In this document: positions 35,884-42,914 of the stretch, in pieces
Layout: every line of letters begins with the position of its first letter
How positions within the stretch are numbered: position 1 is the first letter of the stretch
Position numbers and translations under genes: made by a program
Notes under the pieces: generated by a model
What the model saw: only the letters and a program-made list of their open reading frames with translations
What the model was told of the DNA's origin: nothing
The model's database searches: none
Source of the DNA: Streptomyces sp. 11x1
Lineage (GTDB): Bacteria; Actinomycetota; Actinomycetes; Streptomycetales; Streptomycetaceae
Direction: 5' to 3'
Assembly: GCF_032598905.1 (NCBI RefSeq)
Contig: NZ_CP122458.1
Location: 6,349,001-6,413,000, forward strand
DNA length: 64,000 nt

Positions 35884-36246
35884 TCAGGCGCGGCAAAGAC
35901 AGAACGGATGCCCCGCCGGATCCGCGTACACCCGGAACCCCCGCTCACGGTCCGCCGCGTCCAGCACCGTCGCCCCCAGCGCCAGCACCTCCTTCTCCGC
36001 GGCGTCCATGTCCTCCACGTTCAGGTCGAGATGGAACTGCTGCGACCGCTGCGCCGAGGGCCACTCGGGCGCCACGAATCCCGGCGCCTTCTGGAACGCC
36101 AGCCGCGCACCCCCGCCCGGCACCTCCAGATCCACCCAGTCCCCCTCCCCGCTGACCTTCCCGCCGATCACCTCGGCGTAGAACCCGGCGAGGGAGGCCG
36201 GGTCGGGACAGTCCAGAACGACGACATCCAGCGTGGCGATGGCCAT
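35884..36246 (-). CDS. VOC-family (glyoxalase-like) protein
   Basis: 120 residues, one complete vicinal oxygen chelate module with the paired beta-alpha-beta-beta-beta layout: TLDVVVLDCPDPASLAGFYA at the start, FHLDLNVEDMDAAEKEVLAL in the middle and FRVYADPAGHPFCLCRA at the end. Possible metal ligands are the His in QQFHLDLN and the acidic residue in strand one; the reaction cannot be predicted. The start ATG has AAGGAG upstream. It is divergent from the CGNR regulator, and the gap between them is packed with GGTAAC half-sites, so the regulator probably controls it. Confidence 0.88.
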   Translation of the reverse strand: MAIATLDVVVLDCPDPASLAGFYAEVIGGKVSGEGDWVDLEVPGGGARLAFQKAPGFVAPEWPSAQRSQQFHLDLNVEDMDAAEKEVLALGATVLDAADRERGFRVYADPAGHPFCLCRA

Positions 36247-36284
36247 GGCCTTCTCCTTGCTCGTTCTCTGCTCATCCGAACTTC

Positions 36285-36345
36285 AGTTACCTGAAGAGGA
36301 GAGTAACCGGTAACCGTTACCTCATGTACCCCTTAAGAGGTAACC
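36285..36345. promoter_or_regulatory. Cluster of GGTAAC/GTTACC operator half-sites between divergent genes
   Basis: Five half-sites in 61 bp: AGTTACCT (36285-36292), AGTAACC (36302-36308), the 13-bp palindrome GGTAACCGTTACC (36309-36321) and AGGTAACC (36338-36345). The palindrome's right half pairs again with the last site across 16 bases. The cluster covers the promoter space of both the VOC gene (leftward) and the CGNR gene (rightward, ATG 36353), ending eight bases before that ATG. This points to a repressor controlling both genes. Confidence 0.8.
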
Positions 36346-36352
36346 TCCCGGC

Positions 36353-36859
36353 ATGAGTGAGAGAGCGTCCGCCCCCGGCGGCCTGGCCCTCGTCGAGAGC
36401 CTGGTCAACACGCTGGACGTGGAGACGGGCGCCGACAGCCTGGAGACGCCGGAGGCGCGCGCCGGCCTGGGCCTGGCGGCGGACGAGGACCTCACGGCCG
36501 TGCGCGAGCTGCGGGAGTCCCTCCGCGCGACCCTGCTGGCCCACGCCGGTCATGCCCCGCACCGCACGGTGACGCCGCTCGGCACCCTCCTGACCGCGGC
36601 ACCGCTCGTCGTCGCGGTCTCCGCCGAGGACGGCTCGGCGAGCCTGCGCCCCGCCGCCGACCCCGCTCCCCTGCTCTCCCGCGTGGCCGCGGCCGTCGCC
36701 GAGGCCCTCACGGCGGGCACCTGGCAACGCCTCAAGGCCTGCCAGGCACCCGACTGCCACTGGGCGTACTACGACCGCAGCCCGGCCGGCCGCGGCCGCT
36801 GGTGCTCGATGCAGGTGTGCGGAGCCCGTGCGAAGATGCGCCGCTACCGAGCGAAGTGA
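36353..36859 (+). CDS. CGNR zinc-finger (ABATE-type) putative regulator
   Basis: 168 residues. The N-terminal 120 residues form the ABATE-like helical domain (LALVESLVNTLDVETGADSL, LRESLRATLLAHAGHA). The C-terminal zinc finger has four cysteines in KACQAPDCHWAYYDRSPAGR followed by GRWCSMQVCGARAKMRRYRA; the usual Cys-Gly-Asn-Arg is CGAR here. CGNR proteins are considered stress- or self-regulating transcription factors; binding to the GGTAAC sites upstream is an inference from position. The ATG is eight bases beyond the last half-site, so binding would block transcription or translation of its own gene. Confidence 0.87.
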   Translation: MSERASAPGGLALVESLVNTLDVETGADSLETPEARAGLGLAADEDLTAVRELRESLRATLLAHAGHAPHRTVTPLGTLLTAAPLVVAVSAEDGSASLRPAADPAPLLSRVAAAVAEALTAGTWQRLKACQAPDCHWAYYDRSPAGRGRWCSMQVCGARAKMRRYRAK

Positions 36860-36927
36860 ACGCTTCGGCCCCGGGCGAAGTAAGCGCTTCGCCCCCGCCG
36901 GGCGCCGGAACGTGGACAATAGGAAAA

Positions 36928-36968
36928 GACGCCGTTCCGGCCGACTGAGCCTCGGCCGGAACGGCGTC
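36928..36968. terminator. Perfect 17-bp stem-loop terminator between convergent genes
   Basis: GACGCCGTTCCGGCCGA (36928-36944) pairs perfectly with TCGGCCGGAACGGCGTC (36952-36968) around the seven-base loop CTGAGCC. It is 68 bases after the CGNR stop and 46 bases beyond the UDP-sugar dehydrogenase stop. Confidence 0.85.
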
Positions 36969-37014
36969 ACCTTCCGCTGCCCTCCGCGGGGGCCTGAGCC
37001 CTGCCGGCGCGGCC

Positions 37015-38358
37015 CTACGCGGTCGGCCGCCCCATCGCCCGGTACGTCCACCCCGCCCGGCGCCACAGCTCCGGGTCCAGCGCGTTGCGGCCGTCCAGCA
37101 CCAGCCGCGTCGACGCGACCTCGCCCAGCTTCGCCGGGTCCAGCTCGCGGAACTCGCTCCACTCCGTCAGATGCAGCACGATGTCCGCGCCGCGCACGGC
37201 GTCCAGCGCGGTGTCGGCGTACCCGAGCGTCGGGAAGAGCCGCCGCGCGTTGTCCATGCCCTTGGGGTCGTAGACGGTGACCTGGCCGCCCTGGAGGTGG
37301 ATCTGCCCGGCCACGTTGAGGGCGGGGGAGTCGCGTACGTCGTCGGAGTCGGGCTTGAAGGTGGCGCCCAGCACGGCGACCCGCTTGCCCAGGAAGGAGC
37401 CGCCGCCCAGCGCCTGCCGGGCCAGCTCCACCATCTGACCGCGCTGGCGCATGTTGATGGAGTCGATCTCCCGCAGGAACGTCAGGGCCTGGTCGGCGCC
37501 CAGCTCACCGGCGCGCGCCATGAACGCCCGGATGTCCTTGGGCAGACACCCGCCGCCGAAGCCGATGCCGGCGCGCAAGAACTTCTTCCCGATCCGGTCG
37601 TCGTGCCCGATGGCCTCCGCCAGCTTGGCGACATCGCCCCCGGCGGCCTCGCACACCTCGGCCATGGCGTTGATGAAGGAGATCTTGGTGGCGAGGAAGG
37701 AGTTCGCGGAGGTCTTCACCAGCTCGGCGGTCGGGAAGTCGGTGAGGACGAAGGGCGAGCCCTCGCCGACCGGCGTCGCGTACACCTCGCGCATCAGCTT
37801 CTCGGCGCGCTCGCTGCGCACCCCGACCACGATCCGGTCCGGGTGCAGGGTGTCGTTCACGGCGAAGCCCTCGCGCAGGAACTCCGGGTTCCAGGCCAGC
37901 TCGGCGTCCTCCCCGGCGGGCGCGTGCTCGGCGAGATACGCGGCCAGCCGGTCGGCGGACCCCACCGGCACCGTCGACTTGCCGACGACCAGGGCCGGGC
38001 CCGTCAGATGCGGGGCGAGCGAGGCGAAGGCCGCGTCGACGTAACTCATGTCGCAGGCGTACTCGCCGTGCCGCTGCGGGGTGTTCACGCAGACGAAGTG
38101 AATGTCGCCGAAGGCCGCGACCTCCGCGTAGTCGGTCGTGAAGCGCAGCCGTCCGCTGGATCCCTCGATCCCGGCGACGTGCTTGCGCAACAGCTCCTCC
38201 AGGCCCGGCTCGTACATCGGGACCTCACCGCGCCGGAGCATGTCGATCTTCTCTTCGACGACATCGAGCCCGAGCACCTCGAACCCCAGCTCGGCCATGG
38301 CCGCGGCGTGTGTCGCGCCGAGATAGCCGGTGCCGATCACGGTGATCTTGAGGGCCAT
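37015..38358 (-). CDS. UDP-glucose/GDP-mannose 6-dehydrogenase family enzyme
   Basis: 447 residues. The N-terminal Rossmann domain shows ITVIGTGYLGATHAAAMAEL; the middle has ELAWNPEFLREGFAVNDTLH and the catalytic cysteine in GIGFGGGCLPKDIRAFM; the C-terminal domain has VAVLGATFKPDSDDVRDSPA and VLHLTEWSEFRELDP. It would oxidise UDP-glucose (or a related nucleotide sugar) to the uronate with two NAD+, feeding polysaccharide or cell-wall glycans. ATG 38358 has AGGAG six bases upstream; the open frame further right crosses an inverted repeat. The sugar-nucleotide transferase at 53.6 kb may act in related pathways. Confidence 0.92.
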   Translation of the reverse strand: MALKITVIGTGYLGATHAAAMAELGFEVLGLDVVEEKIDMLRRGEVPMYEPGLEELLRKHVAGIEGSSGRLRFTTDYAEVAAFGDIHFVCVNTPQRHGEYACDMSYVDAAFASLAPHLTGPALVVGKSTVPVGSADRLAAYLAEHAPAGEDAELAWNPEFLREGFAVNDTLHPDRIVVGVRSERAEKLMREVYATPVGEGSPFVLTDFPTAELVKTSANSFLATKISFINAMAEVCEAAGGDVAKLAEAIGHDDRIGKKFLRAGIGFGGGCLPKDIRAFMARAGELGADQALTFLREIDSINMRQRGQMVELARQALGGGSFLGKRVAVLGATFKPDSDDVRDSPALNVAGQIHLQGGQVTVYDPKGMDNARRLFPTLGYADTALDAVRGADIVLHLTEWSEFRELDPAKLGEVASTRLVLDGRNALDPELWRRAGWTYRAMGRPTA

Positions 38359-38388
38359 GGGTGCTCCTGGGGTGTCCGGCTGAGGGGG

Positions 38389-38426
38389 GCGTGCACGCCC
38401 GCACAGCCGCGTGCGGGCGTGCACGT
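38389..38426 (-). promoter_or_regulatory. 16-bp inverted repeat upstream of the UDP-sugar dehydrogenase
   Basis: GCGTGCACGCCCGCAC (38389-38404) and GTGCGGGCGTGCACGT (38411-38426) pair at 15 of 16 positions around a six-base loop. The left arm contains the 14-bp palindrome GGGCGTGCACGCCC (38388-38401). On the minus strand a possible -10 TATGCT lies just upstream (38428-38433), so the element would be at the 5' end of the mRNA, ahead of the binding site. Confidence 0.6.
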
Positions 38427-38587
38427 GAGCATAGTCTGGGGCCTGTTCGAGTCCTTGACCGGGCAGATTCCCCCGGAGAGGGGCGAGGCCCGTCGCCCCT
38501 GTCGTCAAACTCACGTACCAGTGGCGTGGCCAGACCTTTAAAATTTGAGTTACTTAACGGTAGTTAGCGTCAGGAGCGTGAGAGACC

Positions 38588-39745
38588 TTGGCCGGATCGG
38601 CTGATTTCGACCTGTACCGCCCGTCGGAGGAGCACGACATGCTCCGTGACGCGATCCGTTCCCTCGCCGAGGCGAAGATCGCGCCCTACGCCGCCGCCGT
38701 GGACGAGGAGGCCCGCTTCCCGCAGGAGGCGCTGGACGCGCTGGTCGCGAACGACCTGCACGCCGTGCACGTGCCCGAGGAGTACGGCGGTGCCGGCGCC
38801 GACGCGCTCGCCACGGTCATCGTGATCGAGGAGGTGGCGCGCGCCTGTGTGTCCTCCTCCCTCATCCCGGCCGTCAACAAGCTCGGCTCGCTGCCCGTGA
38901 TCCTCTCCGGCTCCGAGGAGCTGAAGAAGAAGTACCTGGGCCCGCTTGCCAAGGGCGACGCGATGTTCTCGTACTGCCTCTCCGAGCCGGACGCGGGCTC
39001 CGACGCGGCCGGGATGAAGACCCGCGCGGTCCGCGACGGCGACCACTGGATCCTCAACGGCGTCAAGCGCTGGATCACCAACGCGGGCGTCTCCGAGTAC
39101 TACACGGTCATGGCCGTCACGGACCCGGAGAAGCGCTCCAAGGGAATCTCCGCGTTCGTCGTCGAGAAGTCCGACGAGGGTGTCTCCTTCGGCGCCCCGG
39201 AGAAGAAGCTCGGCATCAAGGGCTCCCCGACCCGCGAGGTCTACCTCGACAACGTCCGCATCCCCGCCGACCGCATCATCGGCGAGGAGGGCACCGGCTT
39301 CGCCACGGCGATGAAGACCCTGGACCACACCCGCATCACCATCGCCGCCCAGGCCCTCGGCGTCGCCCAGGGCGCCCTCGACTACGCCAAGGGCTACGTC
39401 CAGGAGCGCAAGCAGTTCGGCAAGCCGATCGCCGACTTCCAGGGCATCCAGTTCATGCTCGCCGACATGGCCATGAAGATCGAGGCCGCCCGCGCCCTGA
39501 CCTACCAGGCCGCCGCCAAGTCCGAGCGCGGCGACAAGGACCTCACCTTCCAGGGCGCCGCCGCCAAGTGCTTCGCCTCCGACGTCGCCATGGAGGTCAC
39601 CACGGACGCCGTCCAGCTCCTCGGCGGCTACGGCTACACCCGCGACTACCCGGTCGAGCGCATGATGCGCGACGCCAAGATCACGCAGATATACGAAGGC
39701 ACGAACCAGGTGCAGCGGATCGTGATGGCCAGGAACCTTCCCTAG
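38588..39745 (+). CDS. Acyl-CoA dehydrogenase
   Basis: 385 residues, FAD flavoenzyme of fatty-acid or branched-chain acyl-CoA oxidation. Family signatures are clear: CLSEPDAGSDAAGMKTRA, GVKRWITNAGVSEYYTVMAV, the KLGIKGSPTREVYLDNVRIP core, and the C-terminal QLLGGYGYTRDYPVERMMRD followed by AKITQIYEGTNQVQR, where the Glu of YEGT is the usual catalytic base. The start is TTG 38588; the coding sequence (AGSADFDLYRPSEEHDMLRD) begins directly after. The upstream region 38535-38575 is unusually AT-rich (CTTTAAAATTTGAGTTACTT) and should contain the promoter. It stands alone. Confidence 0.94.
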   Translation: MAGSADFDLYRPSEEHDMLRDAIRSLAEAKIAPYAAAVDEEARFPQEALDALVANDLHAVHVPEEYGGAGADALATVIVIEEVARACVSSSLIPAVNKLGSLPVILSGSEELKKKYLGPLAKGDAMFSYCLSEPDAGSDAAGMKTRAVRDGDHWILNGVKRWITNAGVSEYYTVMAVTDPEKRSKGISAFVVEKSDEGVSFGAPEKKLGIKGSPTREVYLDNVRIPADRIIGEEGTGFATAMKTLDHTRITIAAQALGVAQGALDYAKGYVQERKQFGKPIADFQGIQFMLADMAMKIEAARALTYQAAAKSERGDKDLTFQGAAAKCFASDVAMEVTTDAVQLLGGYGYTRDYPVERMMRDAKITQIYEGTNQVQRIVMARNLP

Positions 39746-39883
39746 CAGGTTCTTGCGGGTCAGGTGCGGATGCGGGCTGACAAACGGCCGATGACCCGCG
39801 CGAACGGCGCAGCCCCCGGCGTACGGTCGGGGGCTGTTCCCGTACGCCGATCAGCACCTTCCTCGTGTATGCCCTTGCGGTTA

Positions 39884-39895
39884 TATAACGCTAGG
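39884..39895 (+). promoter_or_regulatory. Candidate leaderless promoter of the ArsR gene
   Basis: TATAAC at 39884-39889 lies five bases before the GTG start at 39895, where a transcript would begin. No ribosome binding site precedes that GTG. A second in-frame GTG at 39910 follows TTGAGG and is the alternative start. Confidence 0.45.
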
Positions 39896-40254
39896 TGCAT
39901 ATTGAGGGTGTGTCCCTGCCTTTCGATGCGCTGGCCGACCCCACGCGGCGGCGGATGCTCGGGCTGCTGCTCGGGCGTCCCCGTCTCGTGGGTGAGATCG
40001 CCCATGAGCTGGAGATGAGTCAGCCTCGGGTGTCCAGACATCTGCGGGTGCTGCGTGAAGCCGGGCTGGTCACGGTACGGGCGGAAGCGCAGCGTCGCTG
40101 GTACGAGCTCCGTCCGGAGCCGTTGGCCGACCTCGACTCCTGGCTCGCTCCGTATCGTCGGCTCTGGACGGGACGCCTGGATGCGCTGGAAGGGCACCTG
40201 GACAGGATGCCCGACGTCCCCGAGCAGCCGTGTCAGGCGGCTGAGGAGCAGTGA
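39895..40254 (+). CDS. ArsR-family helix-turn-helix regulator
   Basis: 119 residues. The winged helix covers residues 8-85: PFDALADPTRRRMLGLLLGR, LVGEIAHELEMSQPRVSRHL, RVLREAGLVTVRAEAQRRWY and ELRPEPLADLDSWLAPYRRL. No metal-binding Cys pair is seen in the DNA-binding helix, so it belongs to the non-metal ArsR group that is usually encoded with an SRPBCC protein. Exactly that gene follows four bases after the stop. The start is GTG 39895 (possibly leaderless) or GTG 39910. Confidence 0.88.
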   Translation: MHIEGVSLPFDALADPTRRRMLGLLLGRPRLVGEIAHELEMSQPRVSRHLRVLREAGLVTVRAEAQRRWYELRPEPLADLDSWLAPYRRLWTGRLDALEGHLDRMPDVPEQPCQAAEEQ

Positions 40255-40258
40255 AGAG

Positions 40259-40684
40259 ATGAGCCCGACCAGGACCATCACCGTCGACGGCCGACCTGCC
40301 CTGCGATTCGAACGTCATCTGAAGCACAGCCGGGAGAAAGTCTGGTCGGCCGTCACCGACCCCCGCCATCTGAGCCAGTGGTACCCGATGCGGGTGACGG
40401 AGCTGGAGCCCAGGGTCGGCGGTCGGATTGCCCTCGACGATGGCGAGGGCACGGTCTACACGGCCACGGTCACGCACTTCGAGCCGCTGCGGCTGTTCGC
40501 CTTCGACGAGCACGCCCCGGACGGCGAGAAGCGCGAGTTCGACGACCACCTCAGGATCGAGCTGCGCGACGAAGACTCCGGTTGCCTGCTGGTGTTCACG
40601 CATGTCCTGGCCGACCCCTCGATCGCCGACGGCGCCTCCGGAGGCTGGGAGGCATGTCTGGACGAGCTCACGGCGAGGCTCTAA
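40259..40684 (+). CDS. SRPBCC (AHSA1-like) domain protein
   Basis: 141 residues with the START/Bet v1-type cavity fold: ALRFERHLKHSREKVWSAVT then DPRHLSQWYP at the front, GGRIALDDGEGTVYTATVTH and FEPLRLFAFDEH in the middle, GCLLVFTHVLADPSIADGAS then GGWEACLDELTARL at the end. Such proteins bind hydrophobic ligands; the ligand is unknown. ATG 40259 lies four bases after the ArsR stop with GAAGAG and GAGGAG upstream, so the pair is an operon. The open frame further upstream overlaps the ArsR gene and is not used. Confidence 0.85.
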   Translation: MSPTRTITVDGRPALRFERHLKHSREKVWSAVTDPRHLSQWYPMRVTELEPRVGGRIALDDGEGTVYTATVTHFEPLRLFAFDEHAPDGEKREFDDHLRIELRDEDSGCLLVFTHVLADPSIADGASGGWEACLDELTARL

Positions 40685-41014
40685 ACGGCCTGGCAGTGCT
40701 TCGTCACGCTGGGTGGTCTCGGTTGCCCGTGGGCGACTTCCCGAGGTGAGGTTGGGGGAAGTGGAGCGGCTCCGGGGTGAGTTGGCGGGTTCGTTGCCGA
40801 TGGCTGGCGTGCACGGTCTTGCGCGCCTTGCGTAACCCCTCCGGCGCATTCCGTGCTCGGCCCCCAGCACCCGCCGAAGGCTGTTGTCGTACGGGGCTGA
40901 TGGGGCGGACTGTTTCCGTCCGCCCGATGGCGGTCGGGGGCGGGGAGGCGTAGGACGGAAGGTGCGCGGGGTCCGGCCCCGGATCCCGTTCTCCCACCAC
41001 CCCCAGGAGGAGCC
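40685..41014. other. 330-bp gap upstream of the Cys-rich protein
   Basis: No gene is supported. No strong stem-loop follows the SRPBCC stop. The binding site CAGGAGGAG at about 41003-41011 belongs to the Cys-rich gene; its promoter is not obvious. Confidence 0.45.
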
Positions 41015-41380
41015 ATGACGCAGCAGGCCGGGAACATGACCGCGATGAGCAAGGAGATGCAGGACTGCGTCAACGCCTGCATGACGTGCCACAGCGTGTG
41101 CGAGGAGACCATGAGCTCCTGCATGCAGGCCGGCGGTCAGGCCCAGATGCAGATCATGCGCGCCCTGATGGACTGCGCCGAGATGACCCGTATGTGCGCG
41201 GACATGATGATGCGCCGCTCGCCGCTGTCCGCCGAGATGTGCGCGATGTGCGCCCGCGCCTGTGACATGTGCGCCGAGGCGTGTATGTCCATGCCGGACG
41301 ATCAGCAGATGATGCGCTGTGCCGAGGCGTGTCGCCGCTGCTCCGAGATGTGCCGGACGATGGCGGGCGCGACCGCCTGA
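41015..41380 (+). CDS. Cys/Met-rich four-helix-bundle copper-binding (Csp/DUF326-like) protein
   Basis: 121 residues containing 16 cysteines (18, 22, 25, 29, 36, 54, 61, 76, 79, 83, 86, 90, 102, 106, 109, 113) and about 20 methionines. The spacing CxxxC, CxxC and CxxxxxxC along amphipathic helices is that of copper storage proteins (Csp), which line a four-helix bundle with thiols to hold Cu(I). No signal peptide is visible, so it would be a cytosolic Csp3-like store. CAGGAGGAG precedes the ATG. It is convergent with the first LCP gene. Binding of another soft metal is possible. Confidence 0.88.
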   Translation: MTQQAGNMTAMSKEMQDCVNACMTCHSVCEETMSSCMQAGGQAQMQIMRALMDCAEMTRMCADMMMRRSPLSAEMCAMCARACDMCAEACMSMPDDQQMMRCAEACRRCSEMCRTMAGATA

Positions 41381-41420
41381 CGCGTCGCGCGAGACGTCCG
41401 CACGACCCGAACGCACCAAC

Positions 41421-41462
41421 GACCGAGGGGCACCCCCATGGATCAGGGGGTGCCCCTCGGTC
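41421..41462. terminator. Perfect 17-bp stem-loop terminator
   Basis: GACCGAGGGGCACCCCC (41421-41437) pairs perfectly with GGGGGTGCCCCTCGGTC (41446-41462) around an eight-base loop. It lies between the stops of the Cys-rich protein and the converging LCP gene and can end both. Confidence 0.87.
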
Positions 41463-41477
41463 ACGCCGGCCGCCGGG

Positions 41478-42752
41478 TCAGTTGCTCGACACCGTCACCG
41501 TCTCGTCGTTCTTCAACTGCTCCACCAGCTGCTTCACCTTCGCGGTGTCCCACTGGAGGTTGCCGTTGGCGGAGTTGCCGGAGATCGGCATGTTCATCGA
41601 CTTGCCGTCGCCGCCCGTCACGCCCTTCATCGCCCAGAACATGTCGGCCAGGTCGAACAGGCTCATGTCCTCGTCGACGATCAGGGTGTCCAGACCCGCG
41701 CTCATCGTCGGATACAGCTTGAAGGGGTTCAGCACCGTGCTCGGCGTCGCCGTCTGACTGGCGAGGGCCGCGAGGAACTTCTGCTGGTTCTTCGTACGGT
41801 CCAGGTCGCTGCCCGCGAGGGCGTAGCGGGTCCGGACGAACGCGAGGGCCTGCTCGCCGTTGAGGGTCTGCTTGCCCGCCTCGAAGTCGGCACCGGACTT
41901 GGTGTCCTTCATGCCGCCCTTCGGGATCTCGATCTCGACCCCGCCGACCGCGTCGACGATGTTCGCGAAGCCGGCGAAACCGATCTCCACGTAGTGGTCG
42001 ATGCGCAGTCCCGTGTTGGCCTCGACGGTACGCACGAGCAGCTCGGGCCCGTCCTCCGCGTACGCCGCGTTCAGCTTCACCTGACGGCCGGTGCCCTTGT
42101 AGGTCTTGCCGGACTCCGAGCCCACGAACGTCGGTATCTCGACGTTCGAGTCACGAGGCAGCGAGATCAGCGTCGGGCCGCCCGAGCCGGTGTGCAGGAT
42201 CATCATCGAGTCCGTGCGCTTGCCGTCGGCGGACCCGGTGTGGAGCTCCTTCTTCTGCTCGTCGGACAGGCCCGCGCGGCTGTCGGAACCGACGATCAGG
42301 TAGTTGGTGCCCTCGCCCTCGGCCGGCCGGTCGATGACCTTGGAGAGGTCGACCTCGCGGTTCAGCTTGGAGTCGGCCCAGAAGTAGGTGCCGATCGTCG
42401 TGGCGAGCAGTACGACGGTGACCGTGATCGCGGTCAGCTTGATGCGGCGCCCCCAGTTCGGTGTGCCACGCTCGCCCCGGCCACCGCCGTGACCGCCGCC
42501 ACCCACGCCGCCGGCGCCGTAGACCTGGCCGGTGTTGTAGTCGCTGTTGTAGCCGCCGTACTGCTGCTGGTCGGGGCCACTGTTGCCGTAGCCGTCACCG
42601 TACGAGTCGCCGTACGACGGCTGCTGGGGCACGCCACCCTGAGGGGGTGCCGACGGGCCGCGACGGACCTGGCGCATCACGCGCGGTCCCTCGGGCTGGG
42701 CGTAGTCGCCGCCGCGGTTGTTGCCGGACCATCCCTCGGGCCAATCGTTCAT
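41478..42752 (-). CDS. LytR-CpsA-Psr (LCP) family protein 1
   Basis: 424 residues. The cytoplasmic N-terminus (1-100) is Gly/Tyr/Gln-rich and disordered (GDSYGDGYGNSGPDQQQYGG). One membrane span lies at about 106-126 (LTAITVTVVLLATTIGTYFW). The extracellular LCP domain (145-345) has TNYLIVGSDSRAG, SMMILHTGSGGPTLISLPRD, the VKLNAAYAEDGPELLVRTVE segment and QALAFVRTRYALAGSDLDRT with the conserved Arg/Asp residues that bind polyprenyl phosphate. LCP enzymes attach glycopolymers to peptidoglycan. There is no LytR_C domain. ATG 42752 was chosen; the frame beyond has no start signal. Confidence 0.9.
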   Translation of the reverse strand: MNDWPEGWSGNNRGGDYAQPEGPRVMRQVRRGPSAPPQGGVPQQPSYGDSYGDGYGNSGPDQQQYGGYNSDYNTGQVYGAGGVGGGGHGGGRGERGTPNWGRRIKLTAITVTVVLLATTIGTYFWADSKLNREVDLSKVIDRPAEGEGTNYLIVGSDSRAGLSDEQKKELHTGSADGKRTDSMMILHTGSGGPTLISLPRDSNVEIPTFVGSESGKTYKGTGRQVKLNAAYAEDGPELLVRTVEANTGLRIDHYVEIGFAGFANIVDAVGGVEIEIPKGGMKDTKSGADFEAGKQTLNGEQALAFVRTRYALAGSDLDRTKNQQKFLAALASQTATPSTVLNPFKLYPTMSAGLDTLIVDEDMSLFDLADMFWAMKGVTGGDGKSMNMPISGNSANGNLQWDTAKVKQLVEQLKNDETVTVSSN

Positions 42753-42914
42753 GCGCCCCAGTGTGCCGGGTCGGGCTGTGGGCTTTACAAGGGTCGATGA
42801 AAAACAAAGGCGAGGCTGTTGCGAAGCCGACACAAATTGCACGGTTTTGTAGGGGGCCGGGGCGCCTGTTGAGCTGGGGGAGCGGTTTGAGGGCGGGTGC
42901 GGGTCGTGTGTGGC

